From NCBI GenBank assembly GCA_022496805.1, contig CM040100.1:14475009-14539008 (forward strand): 64,000 bases of DNA, given 5' to 3'. Source of the stretch: Pohlia nutans (Eukaryota; Streptophyta; Bryopsida; Bryales; Mniaceae). Shown here one piece after another: positions 24,735 to 36,200 of the stretch. Position 1 is the first letter of the stretch. The number at the start of each line of letters is the position of its first letter. The position numbers were made by a program, and so were the translations under genes. Under the pieces are notes generated by a model that did not search any database, was not told the origin of the DNA, and saw only the letters and a list, made by a program, of their open reading frames with translations.

Positions 24735-25700
24735 AATCAAGATCTACCCTTTAAAGTATCAAATATATCCCTTGGGATATCAACTCTATTCTTCATGGTA
24801 CCAACTATATTCCTTAAAATATCAACTCTACTATGCCCCTCAAAGTATCAACTATACCCGACATAGTACACATCACAAACTTGACAAGTCATGTTTTTGT
24901 AATGTTTTACGTATGTTGTTGAGATGAACAGGGGTGATTACGTTTGACATACGTTTTACATATGTTTATCGTATAAAAACCGTACGAATGACATATTACA
25001 AACATGTAAATTTTATCATGATGTGTTTTTACATGTTTGTAATATGTCGTTTGTACGTTTTTTATACGATAAACATATGTAAAACGTATGTCAAACGTAA
25101 TCACCCCTATTCATCTCAACAACATACGTAAAACATTGCGAAAACATGACTTCCTAAGTTAGTGATGCAATCAAGATCTATCCCTTAGGATATCAACTAT
25201 ATCCCTCACCATATCAACTCTATCCTTCAGGGTATCAACTATATCCCTCACCATATCGACTCTACCCTTCAAGGTATCAACTATATCCCTCAAAATATCA
25301 ATTCCATTATCTCCTTCAGAGTATCAACTATACCCCACAAGGTATCAACTCTATTCCTTAGGGGATCAACTATATCCATCAAGATATTAACTCTACCCTT
25401 TAAGGTATTAACTCTACCCTTCAGGGTATTAACTCTATCCTTCAGGGTATTAACTCTATCCTTCAGGGTATTAACTCTATCCTTCAGGGTATTAACTCTA
25501 TCCTTCAGGGTATCAACTATATCCCTCAAGATATCCACTATACTAACGTGGTATCAACTATATCCCTCAGGATACCCACTACACCAACATAGTATCAATT
25601 CTACTCCTTAGGGTATCAACTATATTCCTCAGAATGTCTACTATGCTCAACAACGTATCAACTATATCCCACAAGGTATCAAATATACCCCACATGGTAC
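24735..25700. repeat. 21-bp minisatellite (TATTAACTCTATCCTTCAGGG and variants)
   Basis: Units of about 21 bp run from the Tc1 copy to about 25700, decayed at both ends and nearly perfect at 25390-25510. A 267-bp foldback interrupts it. On the minus strand the perfect part reads as the repeated heptapeptide VNTLKDR (25290-25538). Confidence 0.88.
24886..25152. mobile_element. Near-perfect 267-bp foldback (MITE-like hairpin)
   Basis: The two arms of about 130 bp are inverted copies with only a handful of mismatches and almost no loop; the tips are AAGTCATG and CATGACTT. Both strands therefore give nearly the same open frame (starting MITFDIRFTYVYRIK), which is a symmetry artefact and not a gene. 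It lies inside the 21-bp minisatellite. I see no clear target duplication. Confidence 0.9.
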
Positions 25701-26840
25701 ATGACAAGATGGGTGGCAATGCTCTTACCTGTTAGAACATAGAGTGTTTTATTTCAAATGAGAGAAACCAAATTTTGGGAGGATTTTGCACATTGTTTCA
25801 TTTTTGGGGAATATGTCAAAATATTAACAAGAGATTCTAATTGTACAAGTTTGTTTTATATTTTCTTGATCGTCCACTTGTGGAAAAATTAAAATTAAAA
25901 ATTCAATGATGAGTACTCCAATCATAGTTAATGGGTATTTAAAGGTTTATGCATACTAAAACTGTCCTGGACCCTTCATGATTGAAATAAATTTAGGACA
26001 AACTCATTATTTTTTTATGCTTTGATCAATATTGAATACAAAACTACACTTCCATAACTTTCAAAAACACCTCTTGTGCACATTGATGATGTTTTTTTTA
26101 CATTTTCAATGTTTCCAAAACCAAAATATAAGGTTTTTATATGGTTTTAATACAATTTTTATACATGCATTGACTTATGTAGATATTCAAATAGTCTAAT
26201 TAGATATCATATTTTGAAGCAATGACAATGTATAAATGCACTCATATTCCAAAAATTACTTTGGTTGAAAGCAGTAAGAATCACATACATTTATATAGCG
26301 GTAATGTATACAACTATATATCAATTGTGGATTTTGGTGAATTTGAAGTCGTATATGATGATACCTAAAAACCTTTAATTCATTAAAAAGATTATGAGGC
26401 CTCCAAAGGGCCGTGAGTTGAATTAGCACCCGTATGCACAGAAATGAATATAAAAAGAAGAAGATATCCGGATAAAGAAAATAAAAATAAAAATAAAAAT
26501 AAAAATGTTTTAAAATTATAATGAAACCATTATTAAATTATTATTCTGAAAAATATTCTTAAAAACATTTAAAATAATAATAAATCTAGATATGACGTGG
26601 CCAAATTTTGGCCATTTAGAATTTGATTTTTTTAAAATTAATTAATTTTTTATTCAATATATATATATATTTTTGCATGGCATCTTTGGCCAAACTCGCA
26701 GTCCTTTGGAGGCCTCAAAACTTTTGTAATGTGAAGTTTTGATTTTGGTTTTTTTCTCCAAAAGATGCATAATGGATTAATCGAAATTCGTCCTTCATAT
26801 AACACAAAGTCAAATTCCTTATAGATTCTATGCTCTTAAG
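25701..26840. other. Gene-free AT-rich region
   Basis: No gene seen. An (AAAAT)n microsatellite lies near 26480-26505 and a short AT run near 26656. Confidence 0.4.
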
Positions 26841-26841
26841 T

Positions 26842-26965
26842 AGATAGATAGATAGAAACTCCAGTCCCCTTCGAGGCCGGCGTGAATAAAGTGTCTGTTT
26901 GTTATGTCAATGACCCGGTGCCCACCGGACAGAGGGCCATTGGAACAAAACTACCACTCTTAAAT
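26842..26965 (-). mobile_element. Possible 3' tail of a LINE-type retroelement (copy 1)
   Basis: This stretch is about 80% like 55595-55712. On the minus strand both share TTTTGT(T/C)CCAATGGCCC, GGTGGGCAC and ACAGACACTTTATTCACGCC, then end in TTTCTATCTATC. A conserved body ending in a short simple-repeat tail is typical of non-LTR retroelement 3' ends. No reverse transcriptase is present. Confidence 0.5.
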
Positions 26966-27282
26966 ACACTTTATATACCCAAAGTCACAAAAAATTGGCC
27001 ACTTTTGCTCTGAAAGGTAGAGGGTTGTTTTCCATTATAGTCAATTGTAATACAAAACTTAGGCCAAGAATGAAGGGCTTGTGGAATTGGAAATGGGCTC
27101 AAATTTAAAATAAAATCTTGGTCAAACCCAGAAGAAAACTATTCACCTCTTTCAATGTAGTCCTTTTTTGGGGGTTGTTTTAAAAAATAATAATTTAAGG
27201 ACCTTGAATAGGATCTCAATTTTTTTGAACTTAAGATCTTGTCTACTAAAAGAAATTTGAACCAAGTTTTACTTTAGATTAA

Positions 27283-27492
27283 CCCTTAAAGGACAAACTA
27301 TTCTCAATTTTCAAACCACTTTGATCATGAATTGCTAATAGTGGAGAATTGTTTTATTAAAAATAATTTAGGCATCATCCGTGACAAAATAGTATGTATC
27401 TACATTTTTCAAACATAAATTACTTCTATATTTTGAAGTTAAAACTCAAAAAAACTCATTTCTTTTAAAATTAAGAAATGCCCTTTTAAGGA
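27283..27492. mobile_element. TTAA-flanked element, 210 bp
   Basis: TTAA 27279-27282 precedes CCCTTAAAGGACA, and TTAA 27493-27496 follows CCTTTTAAGGA. The tips are imperfect inverted repeats. It is probably a short relative of the 19.4-kb element. Confidence 0.5.
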
Positions 27493-27496
27493 TTAA

Positions 27497-28984
27497 CAAG
27501 AATGTTCAATCATTTTATCAACTTCTTTCTTGAAGCCATAATCTAAAGTGGCTCTAAATACTAAAATTTACAATCTTGTTGTTTTCAGTACAGTATATGA
27601 CTTGATCCAGTGAAATAGCTTATTGTAAAGAATGTGGTGATGCACCATGAAATGAAGAATTTAATGAGTGAATGCATTATAAAAAAAGAATCGGTCTAAA
27701 GTAGTTTCTCCATTATGTTGGCTTTTAGCTCGTAAACATGTTTACTATTATTAGATAGACAAAAAATACACAAAATATGAACTTCATTTTTTATATACCT
27801 TATTATTGAACTTCAAATATAGTTTTAGCCTACTCACGAGAATAGAGGAGCCATAAAAATGAGAAAGCCATCATAGGGTATTTGATTTGAATTGGAATTG
27901 AATAATGAAAGTTAACTAAGACAAGTTGAAATTGTAGAAACTCTACGAACAAGATATTCAAGAAAATTTATATACATTGAAATATGTATTATTTGGATAT
28001 TGTACAAATAATCTATGAAGTTTTAAAGTTCTTCTGATAGCTTCTTAAGAAGCATGAGTAGGCTTTTATTCTTTAAAAGATGCTATTGCTTCATGTTGGC
28101 ATTGGGGGTAGAATTTATAAAAAAATAAAAAATTCGCTTGCAAATTGAGCGATTTAGTATAAGACGTTTCAATCAATAATTTTATTGTTAATAGAGTTAT
28201 TTGTAAAGGCATCTGGTCTTTTGTCCTCCTTTTTTCATGGACGAGAGCTGGTACCAGAGCTGGTCGTCATCAATCTGACACCACTCCTCCTCACGGTCCC
28301 ACCACTACCCAATTTTTCTCCCTCCCTCCAAATTTTTATGAATAAAAATTTCAATCTATCCAGTGTTCTATTCTGGGTCTACAATGAGATCATGCCGATC
28401 CTGTCCTTTCCAAATTACAGGTCAAAAAGAAGGATTTTGAGGGACTTTACAAATAACTCTAATAAACCTCCAAAAATCATGGTTTCTTTTGCATATGATT
28501 CTATAGAAGATTTGCATTCTTTCCATTAAGAGTTTTATACCTGATAAGTAACAAAATTTGTATTCATTGTCGTTTCCAATTTTATCATTTTCTGATGGCA
28601 AATCCTTTGTAAACCCAAGGTGACGGATACTTATTGTAGAGTACTGTACACAAGTACCAACCAAATCCATACAAACATAATGAGAGTACAGTACCATTAT
28701 AATGGATTCAAATCACCAATTTAATTAATAGCATTGATGCACTCAGTGCGGCCGGAAGAAGAGTTACGATGAAGGCACCCACCGCCATTGGATCATCCCA
28801 TCATGACCTAAAACCCCGTTACCCTTACCCCTTACCCACACTATTTTCTAGCGTACGTGAATAGACAGGCTGGTCTCGAAATTCCGATTCCACGTCAGAT
28901 TGTGACTGGTCCACGTCCCCATGAACCAATTAAAAGATGCCACGTGTAAAAACGAATTAATTGATGTCGAATCGTACAGTACTT
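27497..28984. other. Gene-free region with an interior fragment of the 19.4-kb element type
   Basis: Bases 28470-28582 resemble 19984-20090, sharing ATTTGCATT.TTTCCATT, AGTTTTATA and AAGTAACAAAATTTGTATTC. The latter lies inside the 1.04-kb TTAA element, so this is probably a fragment of another copy. No TTAA tips were found around it. The rest shows no gene. Confidence 0.55.
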
Positions 28985-28999
28985 TTACGGTGTATAAAA
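28926..28999 (+). promoter_or_regulatory. Core promoter of the SDG8-type gene
   Basis: A TATA box (TATAAAA, 28993-28999) lies about 1.27 kb before the start codon, preceded by a G-box core CACGTG at 28941-28946 and a CCAAT at 28925-28929. Transcription would begin near 29025. The leader then probably contains an intron: a possible donor ATG|GTAAGG near 29547, and an acceptor TTTTTACGCAG two bases before the start codon. Confidence 0.6.
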
Positions 29000-30272
29000 C
29001 AAGGAATCGACGAAACGAACAAGACGACGAACGACGACGACGAGAAGACGATTAGACGACGACGATGAGACGACGGTGACGGCGACGACGAAGGAGCAAC
29101 GGAGAGTCACTGGCAGTGAGCGAGGAAGGCAGGGGGCGTCGGTCTTTGTGGCAGAGGAATTCAAGTGGCTGCTCGTGCTTTCGAAACAAGGCAGACGAAG
29201 TGGGATTGATTGGCTTTTTCCATCCACTTTTGCGGAAGGAGGGAGCGGCGGAGGCCATAGCCGGAGCTTAGCTTAGCTTATTAAGCTCTTCGTGCATGCT
29301 GCCAGAACTGACGGCACTTAACTCTCTCTCTTTTTTCTCGATTCCTTCACATCCCTGCTCATTCCCTCGCTCTCTCCCTCACCTGATTCCTGCTGCATGG
29401 CGGTGGCGTTTTCACGGGCTGTAGGTTAGGGTGGATTGCGGTCCTTGTTACTGTTTGTTTTTGCCTCCTTCCATGTGCACCGGAGAGGATGGGGGGTAGC
29501 AGCAACAAGGCCTTGGGAGAATGAAGAAGCTTGGATGTTGATGCATGGTAAGGTGCGTGATAAGGGCATCTTTTTCTTCTTGTTGTTTTGCGGCGGTGTT
29601 ATGGATTCTAGTAGTGTTTTAGGTTGATGATGGTCAGGGTGATGTTCTCGCTATGCATGGTGAGAGACGGTTTCGGTAAGAGGATGGGAGGAATCAAGTG
29701 CGAGGGGGGAGAGAGAGAAAGAGAGAGAGATTGAGTCTTTTATTTGTATTTTTTTTGTTATTCGCATCGAATTTGTTGCGGCAGGAGACGAAAGAAAGTA
29801 CTTGACGCAAATTCTGAAACCCTAATTAGTCAAATTCCATTCTAGGTGTGTCAGAAATTGCTCGTTCAGTGGTAGAGGATAATGTACATGTGTAATGTAG
29901 AGATTAATGGAGGATTACGAAGGGACTAGCGATTTTGGATTTCGTAGAATTCCGATTTTAGGTCCGAACGCATTTTGTCCCGAAGAGAAGCGTGTTCGTG
30001 TGCGATGAGGGTTTCATTACGCGATTAGACAGGGGTTATTTGATAATCTCTAGGCTGTGGAGCGCAGGGGTGCATTGAAGCGATGGAGGTTACAATCGTT
30101 TTTGAGGCAAGGGCAGTTGACTCTGAGTTGCCATGAGTCATGGACCACCCTTGGTTGTACGTTTGAGGGTTGATGGAGAGCTCGCATTCCGCTCTCAGTC
30201 TGGGAAGAAGAACACAAAGTGGAAGACATCAGATAGTAAGGGTTAGGTCTACGGGCGACTTTTTACGCAGAT
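29000..30272 (+). other. 5' leader region of the SDG8-type gene
   Basis: GC-richer leader with CGACGA repeats, a GA-rich tract near 29700 and several short upstream open frames. A leader intron ending at 30270 is likely. Confidence 0.45.
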
Positions 30273-33200
30273 ATGGCTCCCACTGTACATTATGCAGACC
30301 CTGATGGAAGGGGGATTCGGGATCACTCAAATGTACAGGAAGGGATTATACCAAGTCCAGTTGAGACAGGGGATACACAGCAGCCAGAATCGAATCTGAG
30401 TAAGGAAATTCCCGACCAAGGAACGGCATCTGAGAGTCCTGCCCTGAATGACGGAAGGCGGCGGAGCTCCCGTCTCAGGGGTAAGGTCGCTTTAGGAAAT
30501 ACAGGACCAGGTGAGGGAAGCCCACCTATTATGAAGCAATCTTCAGGGAGCGGGAAGAGAGGTAGGCGGAAGAAGGCTCCTGTCCTCGAGAGTGTCCAAA
30601 GCATTGGAGATTCGGTCGAAGAACTGAAGAACGAAGAGATCGTTGAGTCGTTTCCTAAGGAACTGGCTGCAAAATCTGAGGAGTTAGGAGCCAGTCCAGC
30701 AGGCGATGGTATCCAAGCACGTTGTGGGGGACCGACATTGCCGCATGAAAATGGCGAAGTGAGTGCGGCCAAAGTCGTGACTCTGGAGGGCCTTGACATC
30801 TTGGATGACTCTGTTTGTGAGGTTGGAGAAGGTACTGGAACCGCCCGACCTCGCGTGGACTCAATTTGTGAGAATGGAATAGGTACTGGAATTGACCCAC
30901 ATCTCGTGGACAGAATTTGTGAGGATGGAGAAGGTACTGGAACTGCCCGACCTCTTGTGGGTGAGGATGGAGAAGGTAGTGGAACTGGCCGACCTCTTGT
31001 GGGTGAGGATGTAGAAGGTAGTGGAACTGGCCGACCTCTTGTGGGTGAGGATGGAGAAGGTAGTGGAACTGCCCAACCTCTTGTGGGTGAGGATGCAGAA
31101 GGTAGTGGAACTGCCCGACCTCTTGTGGACTCAATTTGTGAGGATGGAGAAGGTACTGGAACTGCCCGATCTCGCGTGGACTCAAGAGGCGATTTTTGTG
31201 ATAGTAATATATTCGAAAACCTTCAAAGTATTGTGAACCTTCATCCAGAAGAGAATGCAATTCACAACGATGTTCCGAGTACCTGTACAAGAGAACCCGA
31301 GGAAACGATCGAAACGCAAGTGGAAGATTTACCAGAGGCTAATCTGACTAAAGAAGGGATGAGGGGAGAAGGTACCAGACTCATTAATGTTAACATTGGA
31401 GGTACAGGGTCGAAGGAATCCGCTGATGAGGTAGTCACAACCCTATCGATCGTTCAAGCAAGCTGTGAAATTACTCTTCAAGCCTGCAAAACCCTTACAG
31501 GAAGTGAGGCAGGACCCGTGGGGTCAGATCTCAAAGAGGAGGGTGCTTCGAGAGGTAGTAATAGCACCTCGAAGGTAGGGAAGGCTGAACCAAAATTAAA
31601 TGGGAATGACGGGGCGGACGGATCGAAATTGAATGGGAATGATGGGGAGGACTCGAGTTCCGTGACCTCTCGGGATGATGTTGCACACACTACAGCTACA
31701 TGCGAAGATAAAGACAGTAAGATCACCTCTGGTGACAACGCAGGAGATGGTAAGCTTCAAAATGAGCTCATCCGGTCCTTTGTCTTCTTTTCTACTGCTT
31801 GATCTGCCACTTCCGTCTCTGTGTGTGTGCGCGGTGTCAAACGGCAATAACGCAATTCCAAAGAGGTTTCTGTTGGTCCTTCGCAAACTGTACCAGTGTT
31901 TGATTTCCTAATATGTTTGCAGGTGTATCAAAACTCACATCTGAGCCATCGTTGAACGATGTACATATGGCTACGAACTCTGAATTGCTGGTTGAAGAGT
32001 CCATTGACGTGCAATCTAGGAAAGGGATTCCCCTTCATTCTAAGGATTCGTATGAAGATGATGAACATGTGGGAAGTAAAAGCGGTTCGGAGGCCAAATT
32101 TTCAAGGGTATCTCCGTCCAGAAGTAGGATAATAACTCTCGACTCCCAGGTGTTAGTGAATGGGAACGATGACCAGCGAAATGCATCTTCAATTGTTCTG
32201 GAGCGAAGGGAGACATTGCAAACTACCTCAGAAATTGCGTGCCCTCAATCAGGTAACATATTTGTATCCAAGTCACATGCATGAAAGCTATTTGAAATAA
32301 GTGTAGCTTATGAATAAAATTCAAGGTTGAAGCCTAGGCCTTCGAAGGGTCTTCGCAATTTGAAATGGGAGAGCAACCGTAATTGTAAATATTTAATGAA
32401 GCTAATGTTGTGAGGATGAGCTTGATGATGTGTAACGGTTAGATTGGTCAATTTTGTCTCGGTGAATGGTGGTGAAGGTGAAGGTGCAGGCAATTTCTGA
32501 AGTTGTCGTCCATGAGGTTAAAGGTATTGCTGGTTTTGTATATTAATAGGTGAAGGAGAAGACCCTCTGCAGCTTGACAAAAAATCTGCCTCACTTAAAT
32601 CAGTCAATCAAGAAACAGGCGTGTGTAATGGTGGTGTTCCAAGTGCCATGAAGGTTGAAAGCAAAGCTGGTGAGTTGCTCGTTGTTTGTTGACCTATATG
32701 AATACTGAGATGGATTTTGTTAAAAATTAATGAAACATCTATTTATTTGAGGGATCCCTCACAAATGCCTTCACTTTGCTTTCTTCAGAAGTTACACGAA
32801 GTCTCTCAAGGCATATCGTTGGTGGAGAAGACGATTCAAGTGGTGTTACAGAGGGTGATGTTAACACCACCAGTGAGAAGGTGGATGAGAGCGTTGGCAT
32901 CAACTCAAAAGCCGGATGGGTTAAGTGCGACGACTGTAAGAAATGGCGCAGCATTCCGGTGGCTCTTGCTGAGAAGATTGGGGAAACAAATGCCTACTGG
33001 TAAATTTCCCTTACGCTTTCCGTAGCTGTTGACAATTTGGTACCATTGTTAATACCGATTTCTGTGTTATTCTGAATTGCGGTGCTTGAGCAATCTAATG
33101 TTTTAGATTGGATCTAGGTCAGTATGAATGGAAGGAACCATTCTGGGTTGGAGTAGCTGACAACTCTAGAATATATGCAGAGTAATTAATATGACATTTT

Positions 33201-36200
33201 CCACTGGATGTAGGATATAGTTTGAACTCACCCAGTTGTCAGAATAGGGGTGTACCTTTTGGGTATGTGATATGTAAAGTTTTCTCAATCATTAGATGTC
33301 ATTTATTTCTGCAAGGTATGCAAGCGCACTAAGGTCTTGAGGACAGCATTCTGGTGTCTGATAGTACAAGTGAAGGAAACTGTGTTCGGCATGGGGTTAT
33401 TGATTCTTGTTAGTAACAAGTGTTTTGGAGTTATTTTTTTTTTTTTTTTCTGCAATCAAAGACTGAACTGATCTGATTTTGGCAGGTCATGTAAGGAGAA
33501 TCCAAACAAGCAATTTGCAGACTGCTCTATCCCTCAAGTGAAAAGCAATGAAGAAATAAATAGAGATCTTGGAATCTCTGAAAGTTCCTTCTGTGACGAA
33601 GAGGATGATATTGACGCAACTTGCGATTCTAGGCCCTTGTACAATGGTATACAAGGTGTGAATCGAATCTTTTTCTACCAGTGTTGGCACTTGTGCGGTC
33701 CCCTGCAAATATTTTATTGAATGGCTTGCGCTTTACAACTGTAGTTCAGCTGTTTAGACTTCCAGAATTACATGGTTTGTATGCGTTTTATGTATGACAT
33801 TTGAGATGGACTGTTTAGCCATGACAGAAAATGGTCAAGCGGTGTGGACGCTTATAAAGCGAAACATTTTCAAGCACCGCAGTCAAAAACACCAGGATGC
33901 GGATGAGGTGGGTCTGAGTGTGTAAACATTTACATACTTTGTTGTTTATCTGTGGTATTCTAGGAATTCTAGAAAATCATGATGCAATTCTAGGAATGGG
34001 AGTTGCTGTGTTTCTGCTGATTAAGCCTTCCTTTTGTCCTGTCCATCAGGCAATGGTATGCCAATGTGCACCTAAATCTGGAGAAGTGGCCTGCGGTGAG
34101 GACTGCCTAAATCGAATGCTCAACGTTGAATGTTTGCCACAACAATGTCCTTGTGGGTCATTATGCACAAATCAGCAGGTGAATATCCAGATTTCTTATT
34201 GGCTTTGTGTTTATAGATGGTGACACCCCGGAAGCTTTTGGCCCTGTGTTTTAAAGTTGTATTGGTGTCTTTTTGGTGCGAAGAAAATTGTTATTCTATT
34301 GAATATGACATGTAATATGATGCAGTTTCAAAAGCGGTGTTATGCAAATGTGGAATTATTCCGATGTGGGAAAAAAGGTCATGGACTTCGAGCTCTGGAG
34401 GACATACGAAGGGGTTCGTTTATCATAGAGTATGTTGGGGAGGTATGTCCTTTCTTGGGTCAAGTATTTTTTAAAATTTCTGCGCTTTGTCTGCATTGTG
34501 CCTTGGTCCTTATTAGCAGAAGTGCCAGATAGGTTAAAGTCTGATTGATAACCAGATAAGTCACGTTGAGTTTACGATTTGTGTACTTCCTATCGCTGCA
34601 TATGCTTTGCTCTTGGATCTTGTCATGCAACCAACTGTATCTTTATTTCCTTTTATTCCAGGTGTTGGACATGGCATCGTTTGAAGAAAGGCAGAAGGAT
34701 TATTCTATGAATTCTCAAAAGCATTTCTATTTCATGACTTTGAGTGCTAATGAGGTAATGTTTTATCCTGCTCTAGTAACTACCATTTTGTAGAAATTTA
34801 GACTCGAGATTTAGCATTACAACTGAACTTTTATTAATATCCTTATATCTTCCTTGCTACAAGTCAAATAATCATTTTTTTACTTTGTAGTTCTGTCGTT
34901 CTTGTATTCGCTATGGAGTCCAAAACGTAGTTTAAATTGTTCAGAGAAAGGGTACTTTAAGTCTACGTGAGATTTTTGACAACAATGGATGCATATGACT
35001 TCATCAGAGTCTGAATTCAGACTCATAGCGAATGGGAGGAATTGTTTTTTCAGATTATTGATGCTTGCAGCAAAGGCAACTTGGGGCGTTTCATCAATCA
35101 TAGTTGTGAACCCAACTGTCAGACAGAAAAGGTACTCAAGTTGATGTTCTATTTTGAGTGATGGGACTGCTATTCATGGTGTTCTGTGTCATTAGTGTTT
35201 TTCGCCCCCCTTTCCTGGAGATTTCTTCATTGGTAAGCACAAGAAAAGCCAGATGGTTTTCTCGGTTGTTTATTCTGTGCGAGCTGGAACGCACGTGGTA
35301 AGGTCAAACATTTACCATTCAACATGTCGTCTGTGGGCAAGACTCATCAACAGGATGCATAATGGTTAGGTGTTGGTAATATGTTGTGGTACATGAATCC
35401 GAGTGTTTTTTACTGGATGTGTTGTCTTTTTACTCACTTGAGGCGTGATTGATTGTAGTGGATGGTCGATGGGGAAGTTTGCATTGGGCTTTTTGCTATC
35501 CGTGACTTAAAAGAGGTACGTCTTGCACTATTCTTTGTAAGATTCTGGTGAATTTTTAAGCTTGTGATGATTGAAGACGAAGTTCGTTTTAGTAGCATTT
35601 AACAAGCTTGTCGTTTTCAGCGATTGACTCAGCTTTTTTCATATCATTACTCCTCAGGGAGAGGAGATCACTTTTGATTACAACTTCGTGCGTGTTGGCG
35701 GCGCCGACGCGAAGAAGTGTGAGTGTGGTGCGAGTAAATGCCGGGGTTTTATTGGGGTTGATCCAGACACTCCACAGAACGTTGTGGATATTGATAGTGA
35801 TGAGGGGGAAGACCCAGAGCCCATTATGTTACATGCAGAAAGCGATGAAGAACTTGATGACAAAACAAAGGAAAGGACTGTTAAGAAAGCAAGAATGATT
35901 GCAGTCAGTGACAACAGGCATGTGAAACTGGGAGGTCTCAAACGCAAGTTCTACTCAGGAGCGGCTAAAGATATGGAAAGGCCAAAGAGAAAAAGGCGAG
36001 TGAAGACAGCAGCAAGTACTAAGATAGCCAGCCAGCCAGCACCATCGAAACTTTTTGCTGGGTCTCGGTTTGGCAGCCGCAATACATACCACAGCGATGG
36101 TAAGATACTGATGACTTTCCACAGTCGTCATCACCTTCATGTTTTTCTTTTACTACTTCATGCCTTGCTTATGACATTGTGTTATTGAGGAAGTGATGAT

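Noticed and set aside
24907..25131. Two near-identical 65-residue frames on opposite strands
   Set aside because: Direct result of the hairpin symmetry, not a gene pair.
30655..31290. 211-residue minus-strand frame across SDG8 exon 1
   Set aside because: Antisense shadow of the 42-bp coding repeats; it only mirrors their period.
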